A stretch of DNA of 64,000 bases. Source: Thermodesulfovibrio thiophilus DSM 17215 (GTDB lineage: Bacteria > Nitrospirota > Thermodesulfovibrionia > Thermodesulfovibrionales > Thermodesulfovibrionaceae). The DNA is taken from contig NZ_AUIU01000015.1 in the NCBI RefSeq assembly GCF_000423865.1, forward strand, positions 62,001 through 126,000, read 5' to 3'. Of this stretch, positions 17,474 to 27,400 are shown piece after piece. The notes under the pieces were generated by a model that saw only the letters and a program-made list of their open reading frames with translations, searched no databases and had not been told where the DNA came from. Made by a program: the position numbers and the translations under genes. Numbering within the stretch: the stretch's first letter is position 1; every line of letters begins with the position of its first letter.

Positions 17474-18682
17474 TTATTTTATATAAGTTTCCCATGGCTT
17501 CTTGGATAGATCTTCTTCTGTCCAGAACCAGAATGGATCTCTTCTTGGTTCTTTAACTATCTCAGGTGTTGGCTCAAGTCCGCATACTTCAAGGAATTCT
17601 CTCATTCCACGGCGAATTATAAGTTCTCCAATTCTTTCTCTGTTCTTTCCATATTCATTCCACCAATCCCACATTTTTCTTGTCAGGTCTTTCAATTCAT
17701 CATAAGGAGGCTCCATTTTCATAAATGGAACTATTACCCATGATAGTGTAGCGCCTATAACAAAAGGTGCTTTTGAACCAATAAGTATAGTCGCACCTTT
17801 CTCGCCATTTGGTCTTAATGCATGAGGCATTCTGGTTATGCAGTGCATACAACGTAGGCAGTCTGAATTATTTATTTTAAGGCCATTTTCATTATAACTT
17901 ATACACTGTCCAGGGCACATATTTACTATTTCTTCCTGAATGTTCATGCCTTTTTTAGCATAGTCTTTTACTGCATCCTGATCTATCTCAATTGTTCCTC
18001 TCCATGTTCCAATAACAGAACAGTCTGCACGGGCTATTGAAGCATTACAATCAACAGGACAACCAACTATTTTAAATTTAAATTTATATGGAAATTGAGG
18101 TCTGTGAAGCTCGTCCTGAAATTCCTGAGTTAACTCATATGTAATATCAAGAGTATCAATCATTGACCATTCACATCTTGCCGGGCCAAGACAACAGCTT
18201 GGAGTTCTCATTGCAGAACCTGAACCGCCAAGATCAAACCCATTAATGCTTAAAACTGTGGCAATAGGTTCAAGATTTTCAGTTACTGTTCCCAATAAAA
18301 CCATATCACCTGTTGAACCATGGAAGTTTGTCAGACCGCTTCCATATTTGTCCCATAGATCGCATATAAATCTGATTGTCTCAGAAGTATAAAATAATCC
18401 TGATGGCTGATTTACACGAACTGTGTGAAAGTGAGCAACTCCTGGAAACTCATCTGCTAATTGTGAGTATCTTCCAATAACTCCTCCACCGTATCCTCTG
18501 ACACCAACAATTCCTCCATGCTTCCAGTAGGTTACTTTGTCTCTAAAACTTTTTTCTAACTGACCAAGTTCATCTGCAGCCATTGAATTTTTAGCAGCTG
18601 CTTTTTTGATTTCAGTGACGAAACTCGGGAAAGGACCCTTTTCAAGCTCATCCAATAAAGGTGTTTCATACTTCTTCGTCAT
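17474..18682 (-). CDS. dsrA: Dissimilatory sulfite reductase alpha subunit
   Basis: A 402-residue DsrA. The siroheme/[4Fe-4S] ligands are CCLGPARC (about residues 163-170) and CPVDC (about 208-212). The ferredoxin domain follows (CPGQC and CLRCMHC with a later proline). The reductive, DsrD-containing locus points to sulfite reduction rather than oxidation. It is first in dsrA-dsrB-dsrD, with AGGAGG before the ATG and a 22-base predicted leader. It is divergent from smc. Confidence 0.98.
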   Translation of the reverse strand: MTKKYETPLLDELEKGPFPSFVTEIKKAAAKNSMAADELGQLEKSFRDKVTYWKHGGIVGVRGYGGGVIGRYSQLADEFPGVAHFHTVRVNQPSGLFYTSETIRFICDLWDKYGSGLTNFHGSTGDMVLLGTVTENLEPIATVLSINGFDLGGSGSAMRTPSCCLGPARCEWSMIDTLDITYELTQEFQDELHRPQFPYKFKFKIVGCPVDCNASIARADCSVIGTWRGTIEIDQDAVKDYAKKGMNIQEEIVNMCPGQCISYNENGLKINNSDCLRCMHCITRMPHALRPNGEKGATILIGSKAPFVIGATLSWVIVPFMKMEPPYDELKDLTRKMWDWWNEYGKNRERIGELIIRRGMREFLEVCGLEPTPEIVKEPRRDPFWFWTEEDLSKKPWETYIK

Positions 18683-18710
18683 AGCTTCCTCCTGCTTGTG
18701 ATTTTTTAAA

Positions 18711-18719
18711 ATTATACCA
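18711..18719 (-). promoter_or_regulatory. Extended -10 promoter of dsrABD
   Basis: The minus strand reads TGGTATAAT, a perfect -10 with the TGn extension. Transcription would start near 18704, giving a leader of about 22 bases that holds AGGAGG. No convincing -35 is seen at 17 bases. Confidence 0.65.
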
Positions 18720-18816
18720 TAAATTTTAATGTCTATACACAGTAAAATAGTTATAGTTCTTTGGTCAAATAAAAAAAATTTATGCTAACATTAAAGCTTT
18801 TAAATGAAAAATAAGA

Positions 18817-18822
18817 TAAAAT
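18817..18822 (+). promoter_or_regulatory. -10 element of a leaderless smc promoter
   Basis: TAAAAT (5 of 6 to consensus) lies exactly 6 bases before the smc ATG, with no ribosome binding site between. The -35 region is not recognisable. Confidence 0.4.
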
Positions 18823-18828
18823 ACTAAA

Positions 18829-21800
18829 ATGCAGATAAGATGGATCGAGCTTAACGGCTTTAAATCTTTTCCTGAAAGAACGAAAATAGAGATACATGAA
18901 GGAATAACCTGCTTTGTAGGACCAAATGGAGCGGGTAAAAGCAATATTGTTGATGCCTTCAGATGGATTCTTGGAGAGCATAATCCCAGAACCCTTAGAG
19001 GAGAAAAGATGGAAGAAGTAATTTTTCAGGGTTCAGCGTCAAAAAGAGAAAAAGGTATAGCTGAAGTGAGCATTCTTTTGGATACTCAAAAGAAGTCAGA
19101 AAATGGGAATGAACCTGAAAAAGAACAAATCGAAATAAAGAGAAGATTTTATAGAACAGGGGAATCATATTTTATTATTAATGAAAAACATTCTCGTCTT
19201 AAAGATATAAAAGAAATTTTTGTTTCTGAAGGAGTTGATATAAGGACATATGCAATAATTGATCAGATAAAAATAAATGAACTTCTTACAAGACCTGCTC
19301 AGAGAAAGGCTCTTCTTGAAGAGTGTGCTGGAATTTCGATATATAAATTAAAAAAGACAGAAGCTGAGACAAAGCTACAATCGTCGAAAGAGAACTTGCA
19401 GAGGCTTGAAGACATTATCGGAGAAATCAGAAAACAGCTTTCTTTGCTTGAAAGGCAGGCAAAAAAAGCTGAAAAGTATAAGAAAATATCAGGAGAGTTG
19501 AAAAACTTAGAGCTAAGAGCTTCAAAAAAAGAAACCCTCTGCTTTGTTGATGAATTAAATAATTTCAATGCTGAAATTGAAAGCCTTGAAATGAAACATG
19601 CACAACTTAAAGATAAAATTGAAAAAATTATAAGAAGTATCAGTCAGCAAAAAAATCAGATATCAGTAATGGAAATCTCCATCCAGGATGTTGACAGACA
19701 GATAAGGCAATTTGAAGTTGAAAAGGCGAAATTAGAAAAAGAAATCGCTCTTTGTTCCATGGAGCTACAAAATAAAAGAGAGCAGATTGTAAGGCTGACA
19801 GAAGAAAACTCCACATTGAGTATTGAAATAGAAAAAATACAACAGCAACTTAATGATTCTATAGCTCTTTGTAGTGAAATAGAGGGAAGCATAACTGTAT
19901 TTCAAAAAGAAATAATTGATAAGGAACAAACAATTTTAGAGTCTCAGAAAGAATTAGAAAAAGTTGAGATAGAGTTAGAAAAAGATAGAAAAAATCTTTT
20001 CAATCTTTCTACTGAACTTGTAAATAAAAAAAACCACTATCAGTCAATAAAAAAATCCTTTGAAAATGCACAGAATAGAACTAATATTCTCAAACAAAAA
20101 ATTAAAGAAACAAAACTAAAAGTTATATCCTTTGAAAAAGAACTTAAAGCGAGGAATGAAAAAATTCAGAGTCTTAACATAAATTTTCAAACAGAAACTT
20201 CAGAAATGGACAAACTAAAGCAAGAGATAATAGGTTTAGAAAAGGAATTGGAAGAAAAAGCACAGTTGCTTATTGAGAAAAAGCAGTTTGAAGCTGTTAT
20301 AAATGGCAAAATACAGGCACTTGAGTCAGAAATATGGGAAGAGGACAGAACATGTAAACTTTTTTTTGAATGTATAGATGTAACTCCTGATATGGAGGAA
20401 TTAATTGAGAGTTTTTTTGATGAAAAACTCAGAGCAATAGTAGTTGATAATATTGATGAAATCAAAGATACAGGAAATAAAAAAATTTTTTTTCTGAAAA
20501 ATATTTCTCAGGGTACTGTCAGCTCTAATGATTTTATGCTGACAGAAAGACCATTAAAGTATCTGAAGGAATTTGTAAAAATCAAGGAAAATGGAATAAG
20601 CAAAAATTTTTTCGATAATGTTTTGATTGTTGAAGACCTTAAAGAGGCTATACAGCTTAAAAAATTTTTACCGCATGCTTCTTTTATTACAATGAACGGT
20701 GAAGTGCTTTTTGCAGAAGGGTTTATTAAAACAGGCAAAGGAGAAAGTATTCTTGTAAAAAAAAGAATGCTTGAAGAACTAAATAGAGAAAAATTAGATA
20801 TATTCTATCAAATTGAAAGCATCGGAAATGATATTGAAAAAATTAAGATTAAAAAACAGGAACTCATAAAACAACTTGAAAACAAAAGAGAAAAAATTTC
20901 GCAAATCAGGACAGAAATTATCCATACAGAAGCCAGATACAGAAATTGTCTTAATGAGATAGAATCAACAAAAAAGAAAATCACATACATGGAAAACGAA
21001 GAAAAAGCTTTAAATAATGAGATTGAGCAGAATAAAGAATTAATAACAAAGACTCAGTCAGAAATTGAGTATATATCATATTCTATTGCTGATGTCGAAG
21101 AAAAAATTGAAAAATTGAAAAATCTTCAGGCGGAGACATCCAACATTCATAATGCAATAAAAGAAGAGTTGTCACAGAAGAGAGTGAGTATGTCCACAAT
21201 AAAAGAGAGACTCAATGCCAAAAAAAGTGAAATAGACAGACTTAATGAAGAGGTAAAAAAAAATTCTAATACAAAAAAAAGGAATCAAAATGAGATTGAA
21301 CAAAACACTAAAAGAATTAGTCAAATTGAAGTAGAAATAAAAGAAAAAAGCAGCCAAATTGCAACTGTTTCTGAACAAATACAAAGGCTAACAGAACAAA
21401 AGGCAACTCTTCTGACAGAGTTTAACAATAATAAAAATTCTCTCAATCAGCTTGATAAGGATTATCAGAAGTTGAACCAGGAATTACAGAGTCTTACAAC
21501 AATAACAGGTGAAAAGAAAGCTATTGTGGGAGAGACAAAATTGAAACTTGAAAACCTCTGGAATGAGATTTATAACCGTTACGGGATTGATATTCTTAAG
21601 GAAGATATTGAACCAGCAGAAGATCTTCAAGCAATCAAACAAAAAATTACTCATCTTGCGCTTCAACTTAAAGAAATAGGACCTGTAGATGTTGAAATTT
21701 TGAGAGAGTATGAAGAAGTAAAAGAAAGATATGATTTTTTAATTATCCAGCAAAAAGATATCATGACATCAATTGAGGAGCTTGAGGAAGCAATAAAGAA

Positions 21801-22287
21801 GATTAATTCACTTACAAGAAAAACCCTGAGACAAACATTCAGTTTGCTCAAAGAGAAATTTAATAGCCTGTTTAGTGAACTTTTTGGTGGCGGAAAAGCA
21901 GACCTGGTTCTTACTGATGAAAACAATATTCTTGAGTCAGAGATTGAGATACAGGTTCAACTGCCTGGCAAAAAAACCAATAATATAAATCTTATTTCAG
22001 GTGGAGAGAAAACTCTTACAGCACTGGCTTTTATATTTGCCTGTCTTTCAATTCGTCCTTCTCCAGTATGCATTCTCGATGAAATAGATTCACCACTTGA
22101 TGACCCAAACACTTTGAGATGCCGGAATATGATAAAAGCATTGAGCAATAAAACTCAGTTTCTGGTTATTACTCATAATAAACTCATGATGGAACTGGCA
22201 GATTACATATATGGAGTTACGATGCAGGAGGAAGGGGTATCAACTGTGATTTCTCTTGGATTACGTGAAGCAGAGGTATATTTGTGA
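18829..22287 (+). CDS. smc: Chromosome segregation protein SMC
   Basis: An 1152-residue bacterial SMC. Walker A is GPNGAGKSN at residues 31-39; two very long coiled coils flank a hinge domain (about residues 500-650); the ABC signature LISGGEKTL is near 1055 and Walker B CILDEIDSPLDD near 1081. It condenses and aligns replicated chromosome arms, loaded by ParB. parAB lie only 1.3 kb downstream on the other strand. It overlaps the next gene by GTGA. No ribosome binding site precedes the ATG. Confidence 0.96.
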   Translation: MQIRWIELNGFKSFPERTKIEIHEGITCFVGPNGAGKSNIVDAFRWILGEHNPRTLRGEKMEEVIFQGSASKREKGIAEVSILLDTQKKSENGNEPEKEQIEIKRRFYRTGESYFIINEKHSRLKDIKEIFVSEGVDIRTYAIIDQIKINELLTRPAQRKALLEECAGISIYKLKKTEAETKLQSSKENLQRLEDIIGEIRKQLSLLERQAKKAEKYKKISGELKNLELRASKKETLCFVDELNNFNAEIESLEMKHAQLKDKIEKIIRSISQQKNQISVMEISIQDVDRQIRQFEVEKAKLEKEIALCSMELQNKREQIVRLTEENSTLSIEIEKIQQQLNDSIALCSEIEGSITVFQKEIIDKEQTILESQKELEKVEIELEKDRKNLFNLSTELVNKKNHYQSIKKSFENAQNRTNILKQKIKETKLKVISFEKELKARNEKIQSLNINFQTETSEMDKLKQEIIGLEKELEEKAQLLIEKKQFEAVINGKIQALESEIWEEDRTCKLFFECIDVTPDMEELIESFFDEKLRAIVVDNIDEIKDTGNKKIFFLKNISQGTVSSNDFMLTERPLKYLKEFVKIKENGISKNFFDNVLIVEDLKEAIQLKKFLPHASFITMNGEVLFAEGFIKTGKGESILVKKRMLEELNREKLDIFYQIESIGNDIEKIKIKKQELIKQLENKREKISQIRTEIIHTEARYRNCLNEIESTKKKITYMENEEKALNNEIEQNKELITKTQSEIEYISYSIADVEEKIEKLKNLQAETSNIHNAIKEELSQKRVSMSTIKERLNAKKSEIDRLNEEVKKNSNTKKRNQNEIEQNTKRISQIEVEIKEKSSQIATVSEQIQRLTEQKATLLTEFNNNKNSLNQLDKDYQKLNQELQSLTTITGEKKAIVGETKLKLENLWNEIYNRYGIDILKEDIEPAEDLQAIKQKITHLALQLKEIGPVDVEILREYEEVKERYDFLIIQQKDIMTSIEELEEAIKKINSLTRKTLRQTFSLLKEKFNSLFSELFGGGKADLVLTDENNILESEIEIQVQLPGKKTNNINLISGGEKTLTALAFIFACLSIRPSPVCILDEIDSPLDDPNTLRCRNMIKALSNKTQFLVITHNKLMMELADYIYGVTMQEEGVSTVISLGLREAEVYL

Positions 22288-23642
22288 AAGATTTGAATTT
22301 AATTAATGGTATTGATATTTCAGATGAAAAAGAAGATTTGGTCTGTTACAGCTATGATGCTTCATATGGAAAGGGCACAATTCCAGAAGTTGTTGCCTGG
22401 CCTAAAAATACAGAAGAAATTGTCAGAATTGTAAAATGGGCAATAAACAGGGGTTTAAAAATTGTTCCAAGAGGTGCTGGAACAGGTATGGCAGGAGGAA
22501 CTATTCCTGTTAATTCAAGAAGCATTGTTATCAGTCTTGAAAGAATGAACAATGTAGTTGATATAAATACTCGAAACCTTATTGCAACTGTTGAGCCCGG
22601 AGTGATAAACGGAGATCTCCAGAAGGAACTCTTAATTCATGAACTTTTTTATCCACCTGACCCTGCATCCCTTGAGTACTGCACAATTGGTGGAAATGTT
22701 TCAACAAATGCAGGTGGTCCACGAGCTATAAAATATGGTGTTACAAGAAACTATGTAATGGAGCTCGAGGTTATCCTTTCAAACGGCAATGTGCTTAGTT
22801 TAGGTGGAAAAACTGTTAAGAGGGTTGTAGGATATGAAATAAAAGAGCTTTTTATTGGTTCAGAGGGAACACTTGGCATAATTTCAAAGGTAAGTCTCAG
22901 AGTTCTGCCACAACCTGAAGAGGTCATCACGCTTCTTATAAGTTTTAAAAATCTTTTGGATGCAGGAGAGTTTATTGCAAAAACTATCGGAACAGGAATT
23001 ATCCCAAGAACTCTTGAGTTCCTCGACAGTTTATGTCTTCGGATGATTGAAGAAAATAGAGAATTCGGGTTACCAGCAGATGTGGAGGCACTACTTCTTG
23101 TTGAAGTTGATGGAGAACTCACTTCAATTAAAAGGCAGGCTGAGAAAATAGTTGATATAGCAAGAAAATTTAGAGGAGAAACTCAGATTGCAACAGACTA
23201 CTATTCAAAGGAAAACTTATGGCATGCAAGACGAAGTATTTCTCCATGCATTTTAAAGATGAAAGATAAAGAAAAAATCAACATTGATATTACTGTTCCC
23301 ATTGATAATCTTCCCAGAATGCTTTTAAGTATTAAAGAACTTTCTCAAAATTCTGGAATTCCGATTATTTCTTTTGGCCATGCAGGAGATGGCAATATTC
23401 ATGTAAATATTTTGGTAACCAAAGGTGATGAGGAATATCGGCAGAAAGGCTTTGAGATTGCAAAAAAAATATTTGAGCTAACAGTTGGTTTTGAAGGAGC
23501 TATTTCAGGAGAACATGGCATTGGGATAACAAAAAAGCCATATATTGAAATACAGTTAACAAGACAGCATCTTGAACTTATGAAAGCAATCAAAAGAGTA
23601 TTTGATCCAAAGGAAGTTATGAATCCAGGAAAGATTTTTTGA
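22284..23642 (+). CDS. FAD-linked oxidase, GlcD/D-lactate dehydrogenase family
   Basis: A 452-residue flavoprotein of the glycolate oxidase GlcD / D-2-hydroxyacid dehydrogenase family. It has an N-terminal FAD-binding domain (VPRGAGTGMAGGTIP, EYCTIGGNVSTNAGGPRAIKYGVT) and the C-terminal substrate domain (FGHAGDGNIHVNI, EGAISGEHGIGITK). The substrate cannot be set from sequence; D-lactate or glycolate are the usual ones. No glcE/glcF or lactate permease lies nearby. It starts with GTG inside the smc stop, and its end overlaps convergent parB by 26 bases. Confidence 0.88.
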   Translation: MKDLNLINGIDISDEKEDLVCYSYDASYGKGTIPEVVAWPKNTEEIVRIVKWAINRGLKIVPRGAGTGMAGGTIPVNSRSIVISLERMNNVVDINTRNLIATVEPGVINGDLQKELLIHELFYPPDPASLEYCTIGGNVSTNAGGPRAIKYGVTRNYVMELEVILSNGNVLSLGGKTVKRVVGYEIKELFIGSEGTLGIISKVSLRVLPQPEEVITLLISFKNLLDAGEFIAKTIGTGIIPRTLEFLDSLCLRMIEENREFGLPADVEALLLVEVDGELTSIKRQAEKIVDIARKFRGETQIATDYYSKENLWHARRSISPCILKMKDKEKINIDITVPIDNLPRMLLSIKELSQNSGIPIISFGHAGDGNIHVNILVTKGDEEYRQKGFEIAKKIFELTVGFEGAISGEHGIGITKKPYIEIQLTRQHLELMKAIKRVFDPKEVMNPGKIF

Positions 23643-24456
23643 ATATCCTCTGCAGTATCCCATCAAGTTCATCAAGGGAGTTGTAAAATATCTCGAGTTT
23701 GCCTTTTTTGCCTTTATGAAGAATTTTCACCTTTGCTCCGAGTTCACTTATCAGCTTGTCTTCAAGATCTTTGATCTCAGGAATCTCTGTATTTGCTTTT
23801 ACTGCCTGAGGTTTGCTCATTCTTTTTACAAGTTCCTCAGTCTGTCTGACTGATAAAGATTTTTTTATCACTACTTTGGCAGCTTCAAGTTGCTTTTGAG
23901 GGTCTTCAATGGACAGTATCGCTTTTGCATGACCGACTGTTAGACTACCATTTTTTAGATATTCTCTTGCTTCCTCAGGAAGTTTAAGTATCCTCAAATA
24001 ATTTGCAATTGTAGCCCTGTCCTTTCCAACTCTTTTTGATAACTCCTCCTGAGTTATGTCGAACTCTCTTAGAAGTCTTTCAAAAGCTGAAGCAGTTTCT
24101 ACAGGGTCAAGATCTTCTCTTTGAATATTTTCAATAAGTGCGATCTCAACTGCCTCTCTAGGGGAGACATCTTTGATGACAGCGGGAATTTTTTCAAGCC
24201 CTGCAATTTTAGCTGCCTTCCATCTACGTTCTCCAGCGATTATCCTGAATGTTCCATCGCCAACTCTTGAGACAACAATGGGCTGTATAATTCCCTTCTC
24301 TTTAATTGATTGTGCAAGCTCTTTTAATGACCCCTCATTAAAACCTGTTCTTGGCTGAGATGTACCAGGAAGTATTCGTTCTATCTCAATCTCAATAAGA
24401 GTGTCTTCTTTTTTGGGAATTAATGCATCCAGCCCTTTACCGAGTGCTTTCTTCAT
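23617..24456 (-). CDS. parB: Chromosome partitioning protein ParB
   Basis: A 279-residue ParB/Spo0J. It starts [13 protein letters not shown], then has the CTPase/ParB-N motifs ([29 protein letters not shown]), a helix-turn-helix ([22 protein letters not shown]) near residues 135-160, and a C-terminal dimerisation helix. It spreads from parS sites and loads SMC. The start overlaps the end of parA by 20 bases. I saw no parS-like TGTTTCACGTGAAACA in the window. Confidence 0.96.
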   Translation of the reverse strand: MKKALGKGLDALIPKKEDTLIEIEIERILPGTSQPRTGFNEGSLKELAQSIKEKGIIQPIVVSRVGDGTFRIIAGERRWKAAKIAGLEKIPAVIKDVSPREAVEIALIENIQREDLDPVETASAFERLLREFDITQEELSKRVGKDRATIANYLRILKLPEEAREYLKNGSLTVGHAKAILSIEDPQKQLEAAKVVIKKSLSVRQTEELVKRMSKPQAVKANTEIPEIKDLEDKLISELGAKVKILHKGKKGKLEIFYNSLDELDGILQRIFKKSFLDS

Positions 24457-25207
24457 TTAAAAACTCCATGGCAAAACTTAAATAACTCTGCGATCCTTTT
24501 GACCTTATATCATAGAAAACAGCTGGTTTTCCATGACTTGGAGCCTCTGCCAGAGTAATATTTCTTGGTATCACTGTATTATAAACTTTTTTACCGAAAA
24601 ATCGTCTTACTTCCTCTGCAACCTGTTTCGAAAGCGTGTTTCTGCTGTCAAACATTGTAAGAAGAATGCCTTGAATTTGAAGTTGAGGATTCAGCTTGGT
24701 TTTAACAAGTTCAAATGTTTTTATAAGTAATCCAAGTCCTTCCAGTGCATAATACTCACATTGCACGGGAATGAGAATGGAGGTTGCAGATACAAGACAG
24801 TTAAGCGTTAAAAGTCCTAAAGACGGTGGCGCATCAATTAAAATATAATCAAAATCTGAAACTACTGGAACTAAAATATTTCTTAAAAGAAACTCTCGTG
24901 TTTCTTTCTGTATGAGCTCAACTTCAACTCCAACCAGGTCTATTGTTGATGGAATTATCCATAAATTTTCAAAAGCTGTTTTAGTGATAACTGAATCTAT
25001 AGATGCAGAGTCTAAAAAAAGGTCATAAAGGCTGGACTCAAGTTCTGACCTTTCTATGCCTGCTCCTGTTGAGAGATTTCCCTGCGGATCTGAATCAACA
25101 AGAAGAACTTTTTTCCCTTCAATGCTGAGACAGGCTCCAAGATTTAAAGCTGTTGTTGTTTTACCAACCCCACCTTTTTGATTAACTATTGTTATTATTT
25201 TACCCAT
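24437..25207 (-). CDS. parA: Chromosome partitioning ATPase ParA/Soj
   Basis: A 256-residue ParA. It has the deviant Walker A KGGVGKTT at residues 11-18, switch [12 protein letters not shown] and Walker [16 protein letters not shown]. It drives origin segregation with ParB. It follows the PBP1A gene by 17 bases. There is no clear ribosome binding site; a TAAAAT sequence lies 5 bases before the ATG, so an internal promoter is possible. Confidence 0.96.
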   Translation of the reverse strand: MGKIITIVNQKGGVGKTTTALNLGACLSIEGKKVLLVDSDPQGNLSTGAGIERSELESSLYDLFLDSASIDSVITKTAFENLWIIPSTIDLVGVEVELIQKETREFLLRNILVPVVSDFDYILIDAPPSLGLLTLNCLVSATSILIPVQCEYYALEGLGLLIKTFELVKTKLNPQLQIQGILLTMFDSRNTLSKQVAEEVRRFFGKKVYNTVIPRNITLAEAPSHGKPAVFYDIRSKGSQSYLSFAMEFLNEESTR

Positions 25208-25224
25208 TGTTTATTTTAACATTA

Positions 25225-27012
25225 CTACTTCAGAACTTCAGGAGGATACACGTCTTTCATAAAATCAATCCATATGGGAAGTGCAGTCCGTGATCCAGCT
25301 TCTTTTGGACCAATTGGTTTATGATTATCTCTTCCAACCCATACACTCACAAGTAAGTCATTGTCAAAACCAACAAACCATGCATCTGAAAAATCATTGG
25401 TTGTTCCTGTTTTTCCATAGATTTCTCTATCCAGTTCTTTTGCCCTTTGTGCTGTTCCTGATAAAACAACTTCCCTTAATAATTCACGCATTGATTCAAC
25501 AATTTCTTCAGACAGAATAGTTTCAGCTTCTGGCTTGTTTTCTTCGATTACAACACCATTGTGATCTATAATTTTTTCATAAAAAATTGGTTTTATTTTT
25601 TTTCCTGTTGCAAAAACTGAATAAGACTGGGTGAGTTCTATTGGTTTTATATCAGAAGCTCCGAGCGCAGTTGAAAGATATGGGTAAATTTTTGTGCTGA
25701 GTCCGCATTGTTCAGCAAATTCAACCACTTTTTTTATTCCCACCTGAGAGGCAAGTCTCACAGTTGCAGCATTCAGAGAACGAGCAATTGCTGTGCGAAG
25801 TGAAACTTCTCCATAGTATTCGTTATTATAGTTTCTAGGACTCCATATTTTATTAGCTGTGGCCCCTGGAAAAGACACAGGTGTATCAAGAATTAAATCA
25901 TCAGGGCTGTAGCCCTCCATAAGAGCAACAGCGTAAACAAAAGGCTTAAAAGCACTACCAGGCTGACGCAGAGAAAAAACTCTGTTATACTGAGTTTCCC
26001 AGAAGTCATTCCCTCCAACAAGGGCTTTCACATAACCGGTTTTAAGTTCCATTGCAATTAACGCTGCCTGAACCTGAGGTTTTGTCCTTTTATGAATTTC
26101 AGCAAGTCCTTTGGTTACAGCTTCCTCTGCTTTCTTTTGAAGGTTATAATCAATTGTTGCATAAATTCTTAATCCATCTTTGTAAAGCCTGTCTCCATAT
26201 TTTGATTCAAGTTCCTGCCTCAACACCTCAACAAAATATGGAGCTTCGAACTTTCTCCAGTGAGGATGTTCTGGCAGAGGTTCTTTCAGTGATTCATTGT
26301 ATTGTTCCTTTGTAATAAATCCCTCTTCAAGCATTTTTCGTAAAATTATGTTTCTTCGTTTTAATACTATATCAGGTTTTTTAAAAGGATTATAAGCTGA
26401 TGGAGCTTTTGGCAGGGATGCAAGAAGGGCAATTTCTGATATTTTAAGCTCTTTAAAGGATTTTCCGAAATAAGTTTCAGCAGCAGCTGCTATTCCATAT
26501 GCTCTGTTACCAAAGTAAGCCTGATTCAGATAAAGTCCGAGTATTTCATCCTTTGTATACTTTTTCTCAATCTGCATTGAAAGCAATGCTTCTTTTAATT
26601 TTCTCGTTATGCTTCGTTCAGGATTAAGGAAAAGCATTTTTGCAAGCTGCTGTGTAATTGTGCTTCCACCTTCGACAATGCTTCGTGATTTTATATCTCT
26701 ATAAAGGGCACGCAAGATTCCAATAACATCAACGCCAGGATGTTTGTAAAATCTCACATCCTCTGCAGCAATAAATGCTTGTTTAATAATATCAGGTATT
26801 TCATAATAGGGAACAAATGTTCTTCTTTCATAGAAAAACTCTGTAAGAACCTGACCATCAGATGAATATACAATGGAAGATTCACTTGGTCTGTATCCCT
26901 CCAATGCTTTTATATCGGGCAGATCTGAAAAAAGCCAGTATATATAACCACCAATAACACCGATAAAAAAAAGAGAACTAAATAATAAAATGTGAATTAT
27001 TTTTATTTTCAT
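25225..27012 (-). CDS. mrcA: Class A penicillin-binding protein (PBP1A-like)
   Basis: A 595-residue bifunctional peptidoglycan synthase. It has one N-terminal membrane anchor (residues about 5-28), a GT51 glycosyltransferase domain (AAEDVRFYKHPGVD, EGGSTITQQLAKML), and a transpeptidase domain with SxxK (GSAFKPF), SxN (RSLNAATV) and KTGT (GKTGTTNDFSDAWF). It is shorter than enteric PBP1a (about 850 residues), lacking the inserted domain. It starts one base after the JAMM gene stop. Confidence 0.94.
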   Translation of the reverse strand: MKIKIIHILLFSSLFFIGVIGGYIYWLFSDLPDIKALEGYRPSESSIVYSSDGQVLTEFFYERRTFVPYYEIPDIIKQAFIAAEDVRFYKHPGVDVIGILRALYRDIKSRSIVEGGSTITQQLAKMLFLNPERSITRKLKEALLSMQIEKKYTKDEILGLYLNQAYFGNRAYGIAAAAETYFGKSFKELKISEIALLASLPKAPSAYNPFKKPDIVLKRRNIILRKMLEEGFITKEQYNESLKEPLPEHPHWRKFEAPYFVEVLRQELESKYGDRLYKDGLRIYATIDYNLQKKAEEAVTKGLAEIHKRTKPQVQAALIAMELKTGYVKALVGGNDFWETQYNRVFSLRQPGSAFKPFVYAVALMEGYSPDDLILDTPVSFPGATANKIWSPRNYNNEYYGEVSLRTAIARSLNAATVRLASQVGIKKVVEFAEQCGLSTKIYPYLSTALGASDIKPIELTQSYSVFATGKKIKPIFYEKIIDHNGVVIEENKPEAETILSEEIVESMRELLREVVLSGTAQRAKELDREIYGKTGTTNDFSDAWFVGFDNDLLVSVWVGRDNHKPIGPKEAGSRTALPIWIDFMKDVYPPEVLK

Positions 27013-27013
27013 A

Positions 27014-27400
27014 TCACTTGATAATTAACTTTTTTTCGTTAATATTTCTATTTTCTATCTTAAAACATTTCACTTCAAACTCTGGTTCAAAAGCAACTAT
27101 CAAATAGTAAACATCATAAAAAACAAGCTCTATGTCCTTGTGAGATGGATAGGCATAACCATAAGGATGACTGTGAAATATAGCCATCATGTCCATTCCC
27201 TTATTTCTTATATCTTTCATTGCCTTAAGTTGTTCAGTTGGTTCCATAAAGTAACTGATGGACGAGATTTCAACATTTTTTATCTTATAAATAATACTGG
27301 CCAGATTGTCCTTGCCCGCAAGAATTCCACATGCCTCATATGGTAAACAATTTCTGCAATGCTCTATCATTTCATTATAGGTTTCTTTTTTAATCTTCAT
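27014..27400 (-). CDS. JAMM/MPN-domain metalloprotease
   Basis: A 128-residue JAB1/MPN protein. The zinc motif is complete: a glutamate in YEACGILAG, then HSHPYGYAYPSHKD (HxH-x7-S-x2-D). Bacterial JAMM enzymes of this size trim C-termini of sulfur-carrier proteins of the ThiS/MoaD type or cleave related conjugates. The gene overlaps the end of an E1-like gene, which supports a link to a ubiquitin-like carrier. The ATG at 27400 is preferred over a GTG at 27418. No carrier gene is nearby. Confidence 0.87.
   Translation of the reverse strand: MKIKKETYNEMIEHCRNCLPYEACGILAGKDNLASIIYKIKNVEISSISYFMEPTEQLKAMKDIRNKGMDMMAIFHSHPYGYAYPSHKDIELVFYDVYYLIVAFEPEFEVKCFKIENRNINEKKLIIK

Noticed and set aside
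23617-25207. parS site near parAB
   Set aside because: I looked for TGTTTCACGTGAAACA-like palindromes and saw none in the window.
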